A stretch of 64,000 bases of DNA. Origin: Epilithonimonas caeni DSM 17710 (GTDB taxonomy: Bacteria; Bacteroidota; Bacteroidia; Flavobacteriales; Weeksellaceae). The notes under the pieces were generated by a model. That model searched no databases. It worked only from the letters and a program-made list of their open reading frames with translations, and was not told where the DNA came from. The translations under genes were made by a program, and so were the position numbers. How positions within the stretch are numbered: position 1 is the first letter of the stretch; each line of letters starts with the position of its first letter. The stretch is from positions 1 to 64,000 of the forward strand of contig NZ_AUFK01000002.1 in assembly GCF_000426465.1 (NCBI RefSeq). The letters run 5' to 3'. Below, piece after piece: positions 6,956 through 16,539 of the stretch.

Positions 6956-7512
6956 TGGAAAAAATTTTAATAATAGATATCGAAACTACAGACTTCTTGC
7001 AATACGGCGGTAAAATAGTAGAAGTCGGAATTGTAGAACTTGACCTTTCAAATGGTAGTAAAAAAATCATATTCGATGAAGTATGTCAAGAACCAGATAT
7101 GACAAGAATATCGATTGAGAAAGCTTGGATTTTTGGAAACTCTAATCTTACAGTTGATGAAGTTCTAAATTCTAAACAATTACAAGAACTAAAACCTACA
7201 ATTCAAAATATCCTTAATGATTATAAGCATGGTGCAACTGCTTTTAATAATGCATTCGACTTTGGATTTTTAGAGCATAGAGGCTTTGTTTTTCCGAACA
7301 AACTAGCCTGTCCAATGAAACTTTCAACAAATATTTGTCAAATTCCTTCACACCGTGGATTCAAATGGCCAAAGGTAGAAGAGGCTCACAAATTCTTTTT
7401 CGGTGATGTTGGATATATAGAGGCTCACCGAGGGGCTGATGATGCTTTCCATGAAGCCGATATAGTCTATGAACTATACAAAAGAGGAGTTTTCACATTA
7501 AATAACAATTAA
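6955..7512 (+). CDS. DnaQ-like 3'-5' exonuclease (DEDDh)
   Basis: The 185-residue protein has the DEDDh exonuclease motifs in order: DIET at residues 8-11, NAFDFGFLE near 100-108, and HRGADDAFHEA near 158-168 with the catalytic His and last Asp. It hydrolyses single-stranded DNA or RNA from the 3' end. Its start codon overlaps the stop of the SbcC-like gene, suggesting joint expression and perhaps one complex. A second enzyme of this fold occurs at 26728-27276. Confidence 0.85.
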   Translation: MEKILIIDIETTDFLQYGGKIVEVGIVELDLSNGSKKIIFDEVCQEPDMTRISIEKAWIFGNSNLTVDEVLNSKQLQELKPTIQNILNDYKHGATAFNNAFDFGFLEHRGFVFPNKLACPMKLSTNICQIPSHRGFKWPKVEEAHKFFFGDVGYIEAHRGADDAFHEADIVYELYKRGVFTLNNN

Positions 7513-7523
7513 AATTAATAAAA

Positions 7524-8582
7524 ATGAGTACCGAAAATCAAAACACTCAACTTGACAAAAGTCAAAAAAATACAGACTTAACACAACAAAAAGTAGAAGT
7601 TTCGCCATCCGAAAGATTCACTCAAGCTGTATTGAAAGAATTTCCTAATCCAGGAAACGAAACTTTGGAACTAACAAATTTCCAAAGGAAGCTTATTCAG
7701 AACTACTTTATAAAATTAGATGGTGTATTAAAGGAAAATGAAACCAAAAGACTGTCTAAATCTGAACAATATAGAGATAGTTTAGCTTATAGTTGGAATA
7801 ATGTAAACATCAACAAGTTGGCTCAAGATGTTGTTGCATACTCAATGATAGGCCTTGACCCACTTCAAAAAAATCACATCAACCCTATCCCTTACAAAAA
7901 CAATAAGACCCAAAAATTTGACATCCAATTTATTGAGGGATTCAACGGATTGGAATTGAAAGCAAGAAAATACGGTTATGATGTTCCTGAAAATGTGATT
8001 TTCGAATTAAAGTATTCAACAGACAAATTCAAGTCTATTAAAAGAAACATCAATAATAAAATCGAAAGCTACGAATTTGAAATTTTGGATGATTTTAATC
8101 GTGGTGAATTGCAAGGAGGTTTCTATTATATGATGTATGAGAATAAGGAAAAAAATAGACTGGTAGTCCTTAGTAGAGAACAAATTGAAAAAAGAAAACC
8201 AGAATATGCATCTGCTGAATTTTGGGGAGGTGAAAAGGATGAATATAAAAACGGTCAGAAAACCGGAAACAAGATTGAAATAGAAGGATGGGAAGAGGAA
8301 ATGTTTATGAAAACATTAAAAAGACATTGTTGGAACTCTATCAATATTGATTCTGAAAAAATAGATGAACATCTACTTAGAATTATCACTAATGAAAACG
8401 ACAAAGTTCCACAAGAAGTAAAACAAGAAATTGATGCCAACGCCAACAAAGAAGAGATTGGTTTCAAAGATATCTCTGATGCTGTTGTTGTTGAAGAGGT
8501 GAAAGAAGAACCTGCACAGGAATCTCCAAAGGAAACTTTATTCGAAGAAACTACAACCACAAATGAAGGACCTGGATTCTAA
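7524..8582 (+). CDS. recT: RecT-family single-strand annealing protein
   Basis: The 352-residue protein shows the RecT core: DPLQKNHINPIPYKN near 112-126 followed by FDIQFIEGFNGLELKARKYG. RecT coats single-stranded DNA left by an exonuclease and anneals it to a homologous strand, allowing phage recombination without RecA. The acidic C-terminal tail (after about 300) is typical of ssDNA-handling proteins that interact with partners. No RecE gene is seen; the neighbouring SbcC-like/DnaQ pair may supply resection. Confidence 0.88.
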   Translation: MSTENQNTQLDKSQKNTDLTQQKVEVSPSERFTQAVLKEFPNPGNETLELTNFQRKLIQNYFIKLDGVLKENETKRLSKSEQYRDSLAYSWNNVNINKLAQDVVAYSMIGLDPLQKNHINPIPYKNNKTQKFDIQFIEGFNGLELKARKYGYDVPENVIFELKYSTDKFKSIKRNINNKIESYEFEILDDFNRGELQGGFYYMMYENKEKNRLVVLSREQIEKRKPEYASAEFWGGEKDEYKNGQKTGNKIEIEGWEEEMFMKTLKRHCWNSINIDSEKIDEHLLRIITNENDKVPQEVKQEIDANANKEEIGFKDISDAVVVEEVKEEPAQESPKETLFEETTTTNEGPGF

Positions 8583-8839
8583 TGGAAATCACTCACAAAA
8601 TAGAATTCGTTGAAGGAAACTTCGAAACGAAAACAGGGCAACTTGTAGCTGTTATGAATCGGAAGTATGGAGATGTTCACTTATGTGTAAAAGCAAATAT
8701 GAACATTCCAATCGCTGAAGTAAAGCTTTACTCAAGGGATTTAGCTGTCGATGCAGATGCTGTGATTGATAGTGCTTATGATCTGGCCAATGAGATTGCG
8801 AGAAGATTCAATGAATTTCCTGAAGATGATAAATTATGA
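8582..8839 (+). CDS. Hypothetical phage protein in recombination operon
   Basis: An 85-residue protein overlapping recT by one base and the next gene by four. It has mixed alpha/beta composition and an acidic end. It has no recognised domain, but its tight coupling implies expression together with recT and the metallo-hydrolase. Confidence 0.7.
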   Translation: MEITHKIEFVEGNFETKTGQLVAVMNRKYGDVHLCVKANMNIPIAEVKLYSRDLAVDADAVIDSAYDLANEIARRFNEFPEDDKL

Positions 8840-9576
8840 TTCTGAAAGTAATTGGCTCAGGCTCAAAAGGAAATGCTTACCTGCTCGAAAATGAGCAGGA
8901 AGCTCTTCTAATCGAATGTGGTGTAAATATTATGGACATCAAGAAAGCTGTGAATTTCAATATTTCAAAGATTTCCGGATGTTTAATAACTCACGAACAT
9001 GGAGACCACGCAAAGAGTATTTGTGAAGTTCTAGGATCTGGAATCAATACCTATGCAACGTTTGGAACATTCACAAATTCTAAGGCCGGATTATCATTGA
9101 ATAGTTCACGACAAAAGGTAATTCCACAGAAAGGAGAATTTCAGGTTGGAAATTTCAAAGTGATGAGTTTTCCAACGATACATGATGTTGCAGAACCTTG
9201 CGGATTCCTGATTTATCATAAAGATTGTGGAGTGACATTATTCTTGACCGATACTGTTTATTCAAACTTCACTTTCTCCGGACTGAACAATATTATTATC
9301 GAGGCCAATTATGATGAAGAAATCATCAATGAGAAATTGGGAGATAAGAAATTCCTTAGAGATAGGATTTATAATTCTCACATGAGTCTTGATACTTGTA
9401 TGGAGTTTCTGGAAGCCAATGATCTAAGTCAGGTAAACAATATTGTTTTGATTCACTTATCTGACAGCAATAGCCACGAATTAAATTTCGCTAAAAAAGT
9501 ATCTGCAATCACCGGAAAAACAGTTTCCGTGGCAGATAATGGAATGACAATCAATTTTAACAAAACACCTTTTTAA
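8836..9576 (+). CDS. Metallo-beta-lactamase-fold hydrolase (YycJ/WalJ-like)
   Basis: The 246-residue protein carries the metal motif THEHGDH at residues 52-58, plus downstream His and Asp ligands (FPTIHDVAEPCG, LTDTVY, IHLSD) in the order expected for the fold. The family includes nucleases and phosphodiesterases; WalJ-type proteins are thought to act on DNA. Placed after recT in a phage, a nuclease or DNA-repair role is the best guess. Substrate is not determined by sequence. Confidence 0.82.
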   Translation: MILKVIGSGSKGNAYLLENEQEALLIECGVNIMDIKKAVNFNISKISGCLITHEHGDHAKSICEVLGSGINTYATFGTFTNSKAGLSLNSSRQKVIPQKGEFQVGNFKVMSFPTIHDVAEPCGFLIYHKDCGVTLFLTDTVYSNFTFSGLNNIIIEANYDEEIINEKLGDKKFLRDRIYNSHMSLDTCMEFLEANDLSQVNNIVLIHLSDSNSHELNFAKKVSAITGKTVSVADNGMTINFNKTPF

Positions 9577-9577
9577 T

Positions 9578-9856
9578 ATGGATAACGGACTAAAAACAAT
9601 CAATCCTCAATTATTATCTGTTTCAAATAGAGATGATCAGCTAATGGAAGTATTCACTGATGAAGTGAATCCCGGACTTACTAAAAAAGAATATTTCTCA
9701 AGTCTTTTCATCCAAGGAATTCTTTCCTCTCAAACACAAATGAGAGCAAATGGTATTCAGAATGATCATTTCAGTGGTCAAGTTGAAAATATTTTTTCAG
9801 AAGCAATTGTATTTGCAGATGAACTATTAAAACAATTAGAAAAAACTCAAAAATAA
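9578..9856 (+). CDS. Hypothetical phage protein
   Basis: A 92-residue protein two bases downstream of the metallo-hydrolase stop. Regular helices are suggested by the C-terminal half (FSEAIVFADELLKQLEKTQK). No domain or motif recognised. Confidence 0.7.
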   Translation: MDNGLKTINPQLLSVSNRDDQLMEVFTDEVNPGLTKKEYFSSLFIQGILSSQTQMRANGIQNDHFSGQVENIFSEAIVFADELLKQLEKTQK

Positions 9857-9861
9857 TTACA

Positions 9862-10506
9862 ATGACAATCAAAATCCAAAACGCAAAAATCAGAAGTCGC
9901 CTTTTCCTTTCATACGGTTATACAGCCAAAGAAAATGAGGTTGAGAACAAAATCAAACAAGATTCTGACGCTCCAATTCACGAGGACCTTGAAAGAGCTT
10001 TCGACAACCTTATCCCACATTTCATAATCATCACAGAAGAATCAGAGGTTACTGAAAAACTGAAAAGATTGATCACAAGGCCTGACAACGAAGATTTCAT
10101 TCTTCCTGAAGATATAGAGAAAAAGTATAAAGTGACAGGAATTTCGATTTCAGGTTCTGAGGACAATCAAGGTGTAACTATTTCAGGTTACAAAAACCTT
10201 AACACCGGAAAGTCAGTAAGTTTTGATACTCCAAATCAAAAGTTCGATGATGAGGATTACGAATTCTCACAAGAATTATATGATGCTGTTGAACATCTGA
10301 AAAGTGAGGTTCTTGAATATATGGACGGTAAACATGGGACCAGAATGGTAGTTGGTACGCTTGATTTCAACGATAATGAAGATGGAGCATTCCAATTACC
10401 TAGCGGTGTAACGGTTGAGGTTTCAATGTCTAAGACAGAAACTGATGATGATATTATGGACCCTGATTTCGAAGATCTATCAGATGTAATAAATGATGAG
10501 GAATGA
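9862..10506 (+). CDS. Hypothetical acidic phage protein
   Basis: The 214-residue protein is strongly acidic, with a C-terminal tail dominated by Asp and Glu (TDDDIMDPDFEDLSDVINDEE region). Acidic tails like this occur on ssDNA-binding proteins and DNA mimics, and it lies in a recombination operon, but no fold is recognised. It overlaps the cytosine methyltransferase start by 14 bp. Confidence 0.7.
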   Translation: MTIKIQNAKIRSRLFLSYGYTAKENEVENKIKQDSDAPIHEDLERAFDNLIPHFIIITEESEVTEKLKRLITRPDNEDFILPEDIEKKYKVTGISISGSEDNQGVTISGYKNLNTGKSVSFDTPNQKFDDEDYEFSQELYDAVEHLKSEVLEYMDGKHGTRMVVGTLDFNDNEDGAFQLPSGVTVEVSMSKTETDDDIMDPDFEDLSDVINDEE

Positions 10507-11749
10507 AATTAACCTGATTGATCTGTTTTCCGGCGTTGGAGGGTTCTCATTAGGACTCAAAAATGCCGGGTTCAAGATCGGGAAACATTATTTCTCAGAG
10601 ATAGATATCCATTCAATTGCAAATTATAAATACAATTTCCCAGATGCAGAATACATCGGTAATATCAAGTTTGTTCAGTCAAGAGACTTTGGAAGAAATG
10701 TCGCTGTCTGCTTTGGATCGCCTTGCCAGGATTTCTCATTGGCTGGAAAACGAAGGGGTTTGGGCGGTGAACGAAGTAGTCTTATCCAGCTCGCATTGTC
10801 CACAATTATTAGGGTCCAACCAGACTTTTTTATCTGGGAAAATGTTAAAGGAGCATACAGCTCAAACGATCGCGCAGACTTTTGGGCAATTATCAAAGCC
10901 TTTGCCGACCTTGATAATTACAGATTCGAAAAACAACTTGTTAATACAGCATGGCTATTACCCCAAAATAGAGAGCGGATATACCTTGTCGGACATCTTG
11001 CAGGACGAAGTAGGTACGGAGTATTTCCTATCGGAGAAAATGAAATCATATCTAAATCAGAGACAGAATCAGAGAAAGGACAATCACAAGCCAAACATCG
11101 TAGCACAACATTAAGATCTGGAAATATGAAGGCAACTGATACTTTTATTTCAGTACCTAAAATAGCTGGGACATTAACAGCTGGCGGAAATTCGGGCGGA
11201 CTTCATTCAGATATGACTTTGATAAAATCAGGAACTCTGAGAACACATAATGATGGAAAAGGCTTTCGAGAAAACATAGGAGAAAACATTCCTACCATAC
11301 CTGCAAGATCGAGAACTGATGGAAGCGGCCAACCCGTAGTAAAGGTTTTCAATATGATGCCTCGAAGCGGTGACCCGAAAAAAGGAGGAACCGGATTATT
11401 GACTAAGGAAAATGAAACCTTTTGTCTGGACACAGGTAATACAAATGCTGTTGAGGTTGAAGAAAATATCAGAAGGCTAACCGAGATAGAATGTGAACGC
11501 CTTCAAGGCTTTCCGGATGATTGGACGAAATACGGAATGTATCTATCAAAAAAAGTAAACAATTACATCTTCGGGAAAAAGAAGAAATGGAGAACCGAAA
11601 AAGCTACACACAGACTATTTGTCCATGCTATCAATAACACAAAACTTGTAAAGAAAGAGATTCCGGCAACTGCGAGATATAAGCAATGTGGAAATGCAGT
11701 AACGACCAAAATGGTAGAGACCATAGCAAAAAGAATTGAATTATTATGA
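10493..11749 (+). CDS. dcm: DNA (cytosine-5) methyltransferase
   Basis: The 418-residue protein has the C5-methyltransferase motifs in order: motif I DLFSGVGGFSLGL (10-22), catalytic Pro-Cys GSPCQDFS (C78), ENVKG (116-120), QNRERIYLVG (158-167) and a late QCGNAV near 395. It transfers methyl from SAM to cytosine. No restriction endonuclease gene is next to it, so it probably protects phage DNA from host restriction. The stretch between motif VIII and the late motif should carry the target recognition domain; the site cannot be read from sequence. It overlaps the helicase-methylase gene by 4 bp. Confidence 0.9.
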   Translation: MMRNEINLIDLFSGVGGFSLGLKNAGFKIGKHYFSEIDIHSIANYKYNFPDAEYIGNIKFVQSRDFGRNVAVCFGSPCQDFSLAGKRRGLGGERSSLIQLALSTIIRVQPDFFIWENVKGAYSSNDRADFWAIIKAFADLDNYRFEKQLVNTAWLLPQNRERIYLVGHLAGRSRYGVFPIGENEIISKSETESEKGQSQAKHRSTTLRSGNMKATDTFISVPKIAGTLTAGGNSGGLHSDMTLIKSGTLRTHNDGKGFRENIGENIPTIPARSRTDGSGQPVVKVFNMMPRSGDPKKGGTGLLTKENETFCLDTGNTNAVEVEENIRRLTEIECERLQGFPDDWTKYGMYLSKKVNNYIFGKKKKWRTEKATHRLFVHAINNTKLVKKEIPATARYKQCGNAVTTKMVETIAKRIELL

Positions 11750-14271
11750 ACTATCAAGAATTTTTAAAAGGCAAAGTAATTATTTCGGAAGATTTCGGTT
11801 TCGAACCTGGAGAACTTTCAAGTAGATTACACCTTCATCAACCAGATATTGTAAGATGGTGCCTTAAAGGTGGGAGACGTGCTATTTTCGCTTCTTTCGG
11901 CCTTGGTAAATCAATGATGCAGCTTGAGATAGCGAAGCAATGTATTTTGAAGGAAAACAAACCTTTCCTCATTGTTTGTCCTTTGGGTGTTGTCGGAGAA
12001 TTTAAAAGAGATAATGAAAAGCTACAAACCGGATTCGATATAGTTTACATCACTGATACTGATTCAATTCAAGATTTGAACAATGTTATTTTCATTACCA
12101 ACTACGAACGTGTAAGAAAAGGTGATATCGACCCTTCCAAGTTTTCCGGGGTTTCTTTCGATGAAGCATCAATATTGAGAAATCTCAAAACAGAAACTAC
12201 AAACTATGTTTTGAACCACTTCAAAAAGGTGCCTTACAGATTCGTTGCAACTGCAACACCTACTCCAAATGATTTCATAGAGATATTGAACTATGCTGAA
12301 TATTTAGGTGTTGCCGATCGCGGACATCTGTTGACAAGATTCTTCAAAAGAGATTCTACAAAGGCCGGAAATCTCACTTTGCTAGAAAGCAAGAAAGATG
12401 AGTTCTGGAAATGGGTTGCAACATGGGCTGTATTCATAAACAAACCTTCCGACCTTGGTTATGATGATTCCAAATATGATCTGCCAAATCTTCATATCCA
12501 TGAAATTGAGGTCGAAAATCTTACAGATGAGCTTATCACTGACAAATACGGAAAACCCATTCTTTTCAAGGACAATACTAAATCTCTGATCGATACTTCA
12601 CGGGAAAAATCACAAACGGTTGATATCAGAGTCAATAAAGCATTTGAAATTGTTTGGGATAAAGGTACCGAAAATGACAAATGGATCCTTTGGCATCACC
12701 TGGAGGCTGAAAGGATAGCGATTGAAAAGAAATTCAAAAGTGAAAATATAGTGATCAATTCTGTTTTTGGTTCACAACCAAATGACATAAAAGAAAATCT
12801 TTTGATAGACTTTTCAGAAGGTAAATATCAGATACTTTCTACAAAACCAAAGATTGCAGGTTCAGGATGCAACTTTCAACATGCCTGTCATAAAATGATC
12901 TTCGTTGGTATAGACTTCAAATTCAATGATTTCATACAGGCTGTTCACAGAGTGTACAGATTCATGCAGGATAAGGAGGTACACATCTACATTATCTATA
13001 CCCAGAACGAAAGAGAGGTTTTGAAAACACTTTTTGACAAATGGAGCAAACATAAAGAGCTGCAATCAGAAATGATCGCATTAGTTAGAGAATACGGACT
13101 TAATTCAGAATTAATCAAATCTCAAATGGAAAGACAAATATTTAAAAATGGTAGAAAACTTATAATAGGTAATGCTACACTATACAATAACGACACAACA
13201 ATAATCCACGCAGATAGAAATGAGATTCCGGATGATTCCGTTGGCATGCATCTAAGTTCATGGCCTTTTGGTGACCATTACGAATACTCGGACAACTATA
13301 ATGATTTTGGACACAATGACGGAAATGCTAAATTCTTTGAACAGGCTGATTTCCTTACGCCGAATCTATATAGGACTTTGAAGCCAGGTAGAATAATGGC
13401 CGTTCACGTAAAGGACCGACCTAGATATTCCCATCAAACGGATTTCTCATTCTTCACTATCGAACCGTTTTCCGATCATGTGGTAGACCATTGTAGAAAA
13501 CATGGATTCGGATATGTAGGAAGAATCACGGTAACAACAGATGTTGTTAGGGAAAATAACCAGACCTATAGATTAGGTTGGGGCGAACAACGTAAAGATG
13601 CTTCTAAAATGGGTGTTGGAATTCCTGAATACATTCTACTATTCAGAAAACCACCTAGCCATAATAAAAATGCTTATGCAGATGATCCGGTGATCAAGAA
13701 GATAGATGAATATCTTTTGTCTATGTGGCAGTTGGATGCACATTCTTACTGGAGATCTTCAGGAAACAGGTTTTTAACTTCTGAGGAAGTGAAGCGTTTT
13801 GACATGGACAAAATATATCGGGCTTGGACGAAATATAACACTTCTGAGATCTATGATTATGAAAAACATCTGGAAGCATGTGAGATGTTGGAGGGAGAAG
13901 ATAAGCTATCAAAGCTATTCATGACATTACCACCTCATTCAAATCAAGAATGTGTTTGGTCCGATGTCAATAGGATGGAAACATTGAACGCCAAACAAGT
14001 TTCTTATAAAAAGGAAAAACACATTTGTCCTTTACAACTTGACATTATCAGAAGATTGATCTACCGGTTCACAAATGAAGGTGATCTTGTGGATGATTGT
14101 TTCGGAGGTCTTTTCTCAACTGCTTACATGGCATTGATGTTAAAAAGATTGGCTATTTCTTGTGAGTTGAATCCTGAATATTTCAATGATGGAGTAAGCT
14201 ATGTGAATGCTATTAATCACAAAGTCAATATGCCAACGTTATTCGACATTCTGGAACAAACTCAAGCTTGA
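11746..14271 (+). CDS. Helicase-DNA methyltransferase fusion
   Basis: At 841 residues it joins two enzymes. The N-terminal half is an SF2 helicase: FASFGLGKS (49-56) as Walker A, FDEAS near 138, ATATPTPND (166-174), and a late QAVHRVYRF box. The C-terminal half (about 480-841) resembles an N4/N6 amino methyltransferase with a motif IV-like SSWPFGDHYEYS near 500 and a motif I-like DDCFGGLFST near 782. Both methylase motifs deviate from the usual SPPY and DPFxGxGT, so activity is uncertain. Such helicase-linked methylases occur in Bacteroidetes phages and may modify replicating DNA; no nuclease domain is visible. Confidence 0.75.
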   Translation: MNYQEFLKGKVIISEDFGFEPGELSSRLHLHQPDIVRWCLKGGRRAIFASFGLGKSMMQLEIAKQCILKENKPFLIVCPLGVVGEFKRDNEKLQTGFDIVYITDTDSIQDLNNVIFITNYERVRKGDIDPSKFSGVSFDEASILRNLKTETTNYVLNHFKKVPYRFVATATPTPNDFIEILNYAEYLGVADRGHLLTRFFKRDSTKAGNLTLLESKKDEFWKWVATWAVFINKPSDLGYDDSKYDLPNLHIHEIEVENLTDELITDKYGKPILFKDNTKSLIDTSREKSQTVDIRVNKAFEIVWDKGTENDKWILWHHLEAERIAIEKKFKSENIVINSVFGSQPNDIKENLLIDFSEGKYQILSTKPKIAGSGCNFQHACHKMIFVGIDFKFNDFIQAVHRVYRFMQDKEVHIYIIYTQNEREVLKTLFDKWSKHKELQSEMIALVREYGLNSELIKSQMERQIFKNGRKLIIGNATLYNNDTTIIHADRNEIPDDSVGMHLSSWPFGDHYEYSDNYNDFGHNDGNAKFFEQADFLTPNLYRTLKPGRIMAVHVKDRPRYSHQTDFSFFTIEPFSDHVVDHCRKHGFGYVGRITVTTDVVRENNQTYRLGWGEQRKDASKMGVGIPEYILLFRKPPSHNKNAYADDPVIKKIDEYLLSMWQLDAHSYWRSSGNRFLTSEEVKRFDMDKIYRAWTKYNTSEIYDYEKHLEACEMLEGEDKLSKLFMTLPPHSNQECVWSDVNRMETLNAKQVSYKKEKHICPLQLDIIRRLIYRFTNEGDLVDDCFGGLFSTAYMALMLKRLAISCELNPEYFNDGVSYVNAINHKVNMPTLFDILEQTQA

Positions 14272-14275
14272 TGTT

Positions 14276-14590
14276 ATGCAAAGGACACCTACATCCCAAT
14301 TGGACGATCTTTCGATATTCTGTCACATTCTGGTTAGAAGGGAGAAAAAAAAAGTAATAGAAGTTGCCGAATTGCTGGGTAAGCACCACGCAACCGTAAT
14401 ATTCCATTTGCAAAGGTATGATGATGCTATCTCGCTTTGTGAAAAGTTCAAACAATGGCCGTCAAGTAAGGATTTCAAAGCTAAAGTAGATAATTTCAAA
14501 TTGGAAGATTTTGTAAAGAACTACAAGCAGAAAGATATCTATCTGGACCCAATGACCTACGAAGATGTTGAACATTTTTTTATCCATTAA
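14276..14590 (+). CDS. DnaA domain IV-like DNA-binding protein
   Basis: The ATG at 14276 gives 104 residues. KVIEVAELLGKHHATVIFHLQRYDDAI (about residues 24-50) resembles the DnaA C-terminal DNA-binding domain, whose signature is a Gly-x-x-His-[SA]-Thr-Val helix. There is no AAA+ domain, so it is an isolated DNA-binding module that could mark the phage origin or compete with host DnaA. A longer frame opens upstream at 14207 but overlaps the methylase gene and is less likely. Confidence 0.6.
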   Translation: MQRTPTSQLDDLSIFCHILVRREKKKVIEVAELLGKHHATVIFHLQRYDDAISLCEKFKQWPSSKDFKAKVDNFKLEDFVKNYKQKDIYLDPMTYEDVEHFFIH

Positions 14591-14591
14591 A

Positions 14592-14702
14592 ATGAAAAAC
14601 CTAATAACTAAAATCAGATCATTTTTCTCCAAAAAAAGGAAATCTGCAACCGAAACGAAATTATTTCCGGAGAACATGAAGATCTTAAATACACACTGGT
14701 AA
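14592..14702 (+). CDS. Tiny basic protein, 36 residues
   Basis: The ATG at 14592, one base after the previous stop, opens MKNLITKIRSFFSKKRKSAT and runs to a TAA one base before the helicase start. The N-terminal half is a basic amphipathic helix that could touch membrane or nucleic acid. Support is only its tight fit between two genes. Confidence 0.4.
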   Translation: MKNLITKIRSFFSKKRKSATETKLFPENMKILNTHW

Positions 14703-14703
14703 A

Positions 14704-16533
14704 ATGCAAGTAGTAGAATTTATAAACGAATTTCATATAAAGACAGATTTCGGACGTTGGAAAGATTTCCAGACACAAAGGGTGAAAGCTGTCTGCAAGG
14801 TCATAGAATGGTCTGTGAGTATATTCGATGGTTCCTATATCAGCAAACCTGCAAAGATCGGTAACATCGTACTGAATAAAACCCAGATGGAAGAAATCGG
14901 GATTCCCTTCCAATTCTCCAAAGACAATAAATCGATCGTATTCAGAAAATTCGAATCGGTGGCAACCTGGAACTTCAAGAACAAATGTTGGATAATCCCG
15001 ATTGATTACATGGTTGAGGTTTACAATATAGGTAAACACTGTAAGGCCTCGCACATCAAGATAGGTGAACAATTGCCGGAAGAGGTCGATAAGATACCTG
15101 TACTGCCAGACCTTGATTTCGATGTTCCTTTGAAGAAAGGAGAAATGAGACCATATCAGAAACAAGGTGTTGCTAGAGGCCTTCAACTGAAGAAATATAT
15201 CAATGGGGACATGCCGGGCCTGGGAAAAACTTTGCAGTCTATTGCCACGGTTTACGCCGCCGAATTGAAAGGAGAACTATCATTTCCATGTCTTGTGATC
15301 TGTCCATCTGCTTTGAAGATAAACTGGCAAAGGGAATTTGAGATGTGGACGGATAAGAAGGCAATGGTCCTTGATGATAAGGTAAAAGGTACATGGCACC
15401 GTTTCTGGGAAATGCAGGTAGCTGATGTTTTCATTGTCAACTATGAGAGCTTGAGAAAATTCTTTGTTCGAAAATATCCAACTAAAGATGAACTTAAATC
15501 AGCTGCAGATATCGAAATGGATTCCAGGATCGAAATGTTCAATTCCGTTATCATCGATGAGATCCACAAGCTGAAAAATACGGCTTCACAAAGGACAAAG
15601 ATATCTCTGAGAATTACACGAGGAAAGAATTTCATCATCGGCCTTACCGGAACACCTGTTGTGAACAAACCTTTCGACCTCATCGCACAATTGGCGATAA
15701 TATCAAAACTGAAAAGATTTGGCGGTCTCGATGGATTCAAGACCAGGTATTGTGAAGGTGGTTCCGGAGCTTCCAACCTGAAGGAATTGAATTATCTACT
15801 TAATAGTAATTGTTTCTTCAGACGTGAAAAGCACGAGGTATTGAAGGACCTTCCGGCAAAGATGAGACAGACCATCAATTGCGAGATAACCAACATCGAT
15901 GAATACAAGAAGGTTGAAAGGGATTTCAAGAAATATCTTCAGGAATCGGATATCTCAGATGCTGAGATCAGGAAGAAACTACAATCCGAGGTTATCGTGA
16001 AGATAACAATGCTTTTACAGATCGCTGCAAAAGGAAAGCTTGAAGCAGCTCAAGAGTACATTGATGAGGTTTTGGACTCTGATCAGAAGATCGTTGTTTT
16101 CTGCAAGCATAAGGCAATTGTTGACGAGCTGTGTAAGATATATCCTCAGGCCGTAAAAGTGACCGGATCTGAAAATGTAGAACAAAAACAGAATTCTGTC
16201 GATATGTTCCAGAAGAATCCAAAAACCAATATCATCATCGGTTCGCACAAGGCCGCTGGTGTAGGTTTGACATTGACAGCGAGTTCGGAGGTTCTTTTCC
16301 TTGAATTGCCCTGGACATTCGCAGACCTCGAACAATGTGAGGACAGATGTCACAGGATGGGTCAAGCGAACTCGGTAAGATGTACATCATTGATTGCTGA
16401 AGGTACTTTGGATAACTGGCTTTATAATGATGTGATAATGACAAAAAAACAGATCGCGGATGCTGTTACGGGGGCTGATGATATAGTTCCTGTGAGTATG
16501 CTCGATTCAATTATGAACGCTTTTAAAAAATAA
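14704..16533 (+). CDS. SNF2-family helicase (SMARCAL1/HARP-like)
   Basis: The 609-residue protein has all SNF2 motifs: GDMPGLGKT (168-176), VIIDEIHKLKN near 281-291, LTGTPVVNK, and the C-terminal arginine finger box QCEDRCHRMGQ near 541-551. A roughly 150-residue N-terminal segment precedes the motor. SNF2 motors of this type translocate on duplex DNA and can anneal or remodel forks, so a phage replication or recombination role fits the neighbourhood. Confidence 0.88.
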   Translation: MQVVEFINEFHIKTDFGRWKDFQTQRVKAVCKVIEWSVSIFDGSYISKPAKIGNIVLNKTQMEEIGIPFQFSKDNKSIVFRKFESVATWNFKNKCWIIPIDYMVEVYNIGKHCKASHIKIGEQLPEEVDKIPVLPDLDFDVPLKKGEMRPYQKQGVARGLQLKKYINGDMPGLGKTLQSIATVYAAELKGELSFPCLVICPSALKINWQREFEMWTDKKAMVLDDKVKGTWHRFWEMQVADVFIVNYESLRKFFVRKYPTKDELKSAADIEMDSRIEMFNSVIIDEIHKLKNTASQRTKISLRITRGKNFIIGLTGTPVVNKPFDLIAQLAIISKLKRFGGLDGFKTRYCEGGSGASNLKELNYLLNSNCFFRREKHEVLKDLPAKMRQTINCEITNIDEYKKVERDFKKYLQESDISDAEIRKKLQSEVIVKITMLLQIAAKGKLEAAQEYIDEVLDSDQKIVVFCKHKAIVDELCKIYPQAVKVTGSENVEQKQNSVDMFQKNPKTNIIIGSHKAAGVGLTLTASSEVLFLELPWTFADLEQCEDRCHRMGQANSVRCTSLIAEGTLDNWLYNDVIMTKKQIADAVTGADDIVPVSMLDSIMNAFKK

Positions 16534-16539
16534 TTAAAT

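Noticed and set aside
10617-11114. 165-codon frame inside the cytosine methyltransferase gene
   Set aside because: Alternative phase of a gene with clear motifs from end to end.
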